Assembly (NCBI GenBank): GCA_026416815.1
Contig: JAOAEJ010000089.1
Coordinates: forward strand, 1 to 62,129
Source of the DNA: Clostridia bacterium
GTDB taxonomy: Bacteria > Bacillota > Clostridia > Acetivibrionales > DSM-2933
Length of the DNA stretch: 62,129 bases
Reading direction: 5' to 3'
The notes below the pieces were generated by a model. That model made no database searches. It was not told the DNA's origin and was given only the letters and a program-made list of their open reading frames with translations. A program made the position numbers and the translations under genes. Position 1 is the first letter of the stretch. Every line of letters starts with the position of its first letter. This document shows positions 60,674 through 62,129 of this stretch, one piece after another.

Positions 60674-61774
60674 TTAATATTCTATATATGCCTCTATCAA
60701 AACATCTTCCCCAAAGCGATACAAATCCATATCCTTAAGTCTTATCGCCTCCGCCATAAGCTTTCTTCCTTCTCCCTCTACCGGAGTCACAGCATTATGG
60801 CCCCCTATAATCTTAGGGGCAACAAAAAACATTACTTTATCTACAATTCCGGCGTCCAGTGCTGAAGCATTAAGGGTTCCTCCACCTTCCAGCAGTATGC
60901 TGTCAATCTCCAGTGTATACAACTCTTCCATCAGCTTACCAAGGTCTACGTTACCGTCATCCCCATCAGCTTTTATTATCCTTACACCCTTTTCCATCAG
61001 CAGCTTTTCTTTTTCACTACCAATAGCAGACGTAGTGGCAAGTATTATACCCGCTGTAGAATCTACCGTAATAACCTTACTATCCAGTGGTATTATCCCC
61101 TTACTGTCAACTATAATCCTCACAGGATCTTTTCCTCCACCGGAATCCAGCCTGGTAGTAAGTGAAGGGTTGTCTTTTAAGACTGTTTTGATTCCTACCA
61201 TAATTGCTGCAACCCTATCTCTTAGAAGATGGACATGTGTCCTTGAACTTTCACCGGAAATCCATTTTGAATCACCGCCACCTGTTGCAATCTTACCATC
61301 AAGGGTCATAGCTGTCTTCATAATTACAAAAGGCTTTTTATCGGTAATATACTTTATAAATATCTCGTTGAGTTTTTTTGCCTGCTGTTCCATCACCCCG
61401 GTAACCACTTTTATGCCTGCTTCCTCAAGCATTTTTATACCTCTGCCTGCCACCTTAGAGTTAGGATCTACCATTGCCACAACTACTTCTTTAATCCCCA
61501 ACTCTACTATAGCTTTTGCACAAGGTGGCGTTCTCCCATAATGGGAACACGGCTCAAGAGTCACATACATGGTGGCTCCACTTACATCCTGCTTGGCATT
61601 ATTAAATGCCGCTACCTCGGCGTGTGCTCCCCCCAGCATAGCATGATATCCCTCGGATATTATCTCACCATCCTTAACTATAACTGCACCTACTAGAGGG
61701 TTAGGGTTTGTCCTCCCCCAACCGTCTTTTGCCAGTTCTAAAGCCCTTTGCATATAATATGCATGTGTATTCAA
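60674..61774 (-). CDS. ribD: Riboflavin deaminase/reductase
   Basis: Bifunctional: deaminates the pyrimidine intermediate and then reduces its ribosyl side chain with NADPH. The N-terminal deaminase has the zinc ligands HAEVAAF and PCSHYGRTPPCAKAI; the C-terminal reductase has LLEGGGTLNAS. 366 aa from a TTG at 61774, which aligns with the usual short N-terminus before YYMQRALELA and follows GGTG. A GTG at 61786 is an alternative start. First gene after the FMN riboswitch. Confidence 0.95.
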   Translation of the reverse strand: MNTHAYYMQRALELAKDGWGRTNPNPLVGAVIVKDGEIISEGYHAMLGGAHAEVAAFNNAKQDVSGATMYVTLEPCSHYGRTPPCAKAIVELGIKEVVVAMVDPNSKVAGRGIKMLEEAGIKVVTGVMEQQAKKLNEIFIKYITDKKPFVIMKTAMTLDGKIATGGGDSKWISGESSRTHVHLLRDRVAAIMVGIKTVLKDNPSLTTRLDSGGGKDPVRIIVDSKGIIPLDSKVITVDSTAGIILATTSAIGSEKEKLLMEKGVRIIKADGDDGNVDLGKLMEELYTLEIDSILLEGGGTLNASALDAGIVDKVMFFVAPKIIGGHNAVTPVEGEGRKLMAEAIRLKDMDLYRFGEDVLIEAYIEY

Positions 61775-61803
61775 AGTAATCACCACTTTTATGTATAAAA
61801 TGT

Positions 61804-61834
61804 AAAAATCCCTGGAATCATACGACCCCAGGGA
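61804..61834 (-). terminator. Riboswitch-linked terminator before ribD
   Basis: TCCCTGG pairs with CCAGGGA, followed on the minus strand by TTTTTACATTTT. It lies between the FMN aptamer and ribD, as expected for attenuation when FMN is plentiful. Confidence 0.85.
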
Positions 61835-61862
61835 AACTCTCTATGCACAAAAAACATCCAAA

Positions 61863-61983
61863 CTCTTCTTTCATCCAGACTCTACTGTCGGCCCCGGAAT
61901 TTGACCAGGTCTGCCATAATAGCTCGCGGGCTTATAGAATACTCTACCTACCGCCGGTAAGGAATTACACCTATCCCTGAAGA
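61863..61983 (-). promoter_or_regulatory. FMN riboswitch (RFN element)
   Basis: Minus strand shows the RFN landmarks in order: TCTTCAGGG, GGGATAGGTGTAATTCC, ACCGGCGGTA, AGCCCGCGAGC, GACCTGGTC, AATTCCGGGGCCGACAGT and the closing GGATGAAAGAAGA. This is the canonical FMN aptamer controlling the riboflavin operon. Confidence 0.97.
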
Positions 61984-62052
61984 TTTAAAATTCTCCTTAT
62001 ATGTGCCTGTATTTTTAACAAACAAGCACACTGCTGTATTCACTTTTTAACA

Positions 62053-62081
62053 AATATATCATAACTATACTATCAAGTCAA
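62053..62081 (-). promoter_or_regulatory. Promoter of the riboflavin operon
   Basis: On the minus strand TTGACT (62081-62076), a 17-base spacer and TATATT (62058-62053). Transcription would start near 62046, about 60 bases before the aptamer. Confidence 0.8.
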
Positions 62082-62129
62082 GAAACTCTCGTTACTTAAA
62101 TAACGATACAGCCATACCCATCTGCCTAA

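Overview
The window looks like a chromosomal segment of a low-GC, spore-forming, anaerobic member of Bacillota, class Clostridia. The basis is the spoIIA operon, the spoVA cluster, dpaB and splB, the hprK/whiA/ptsH cluster, strong GGAGG ribosome sites and frequent TTG/GTG starts. The style of the genes suggests the cellulolytic Ruminiclostridium/Acetivibrio group, but that is inference. I see no prophage, plasmid, CRISPR array or transposase gene; this is core chromosome with a few unusual insertions.

Layout. 1-2.5 kb: 5' end of a large secreted tandem-repeat protein (minus strand) with a c-di-GMP-I riboswitch far upstream. 2.8-4.7 kb: two paralogous ZIP metal transporters. 4.8-6.1 kb: a small hypothetical gene, dipicolinate synthase subunit B and a 59-aa tautomerase. 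6.1-7.0 kb: a hairpin-rich spacer and the long leader of gltB. 7.0-13.3 kb: gltBD (glutamate synthase). 13.4-19.4 kb (minus): an rRNA methyltransferase and pseudouridine synthase, a LiaSR/DesKR-type two-component pair, then a MacB-type ABC exporter with a small membrane protein. 19.9-23.4 kb: a LytTR regulator, secG, eno and a peroxiredoxin. 23.7-29.2 kb: two tandem YesM-type kinases and one YesN-type regulator. 29.2-37.6 kb (minus): glycolysis (gpmI, a pgk-tpi gene fusion, gap, pfkA) plus a DUF2156 protein and a PepT-like peptidase. 37.7-45.7 kb: trmL, cheX, splB, spoVA genes, and sigF with spoIIAB and spoIIAA. 45.8-52.6 kb (minus): hprK, a PHP protein, murB, rapZ, glmR, whiA, ptsH. 52.7-57.5 kb: two membrane pyrophosphatases of different cation classes flanking a small membrane protein. 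57.9-58.1 kb: two tRNA-Gly genes. 58.2-62.1 kb: a complete riboflavin operon (ribD-E-BA-H) with promoter, FMN riboswitch and terminators.

How the parts work together. Five glycolytic steps are covered (pfkA, tpi, gap, pgk, gpmI, with eno nearby). The HPr/HPr-kinase/GlmR/RapZ cluster senses glycolytic flux and feeds cell-wall synthesis. The two pyrophosphatases recover energy from pyrophosphate. Sporulation genes cover forespore commitment (SpoIIAA/AB/SigF), dipicolinate synthesis (DpaB) and uptake (SpoVA), and DNA repair at germination (SplB).

Most unusual items: an in-frame PGK-TIM fusion with an A8 run exactly at the junction, where slippage either way would release free PGK; a 107-bp two-hairpin dispersed repeat in three copies, one splitting the spoIIA operon between spoIIAB and sigF; a c-di-GMP riboswitch with a non-consensus base ahead of the repeat protein; a spore photoproduct lyase that appears to lack the hydrogen-donor cysteine; and paired K+-independent and K+-dependent type pyrophosphatases.
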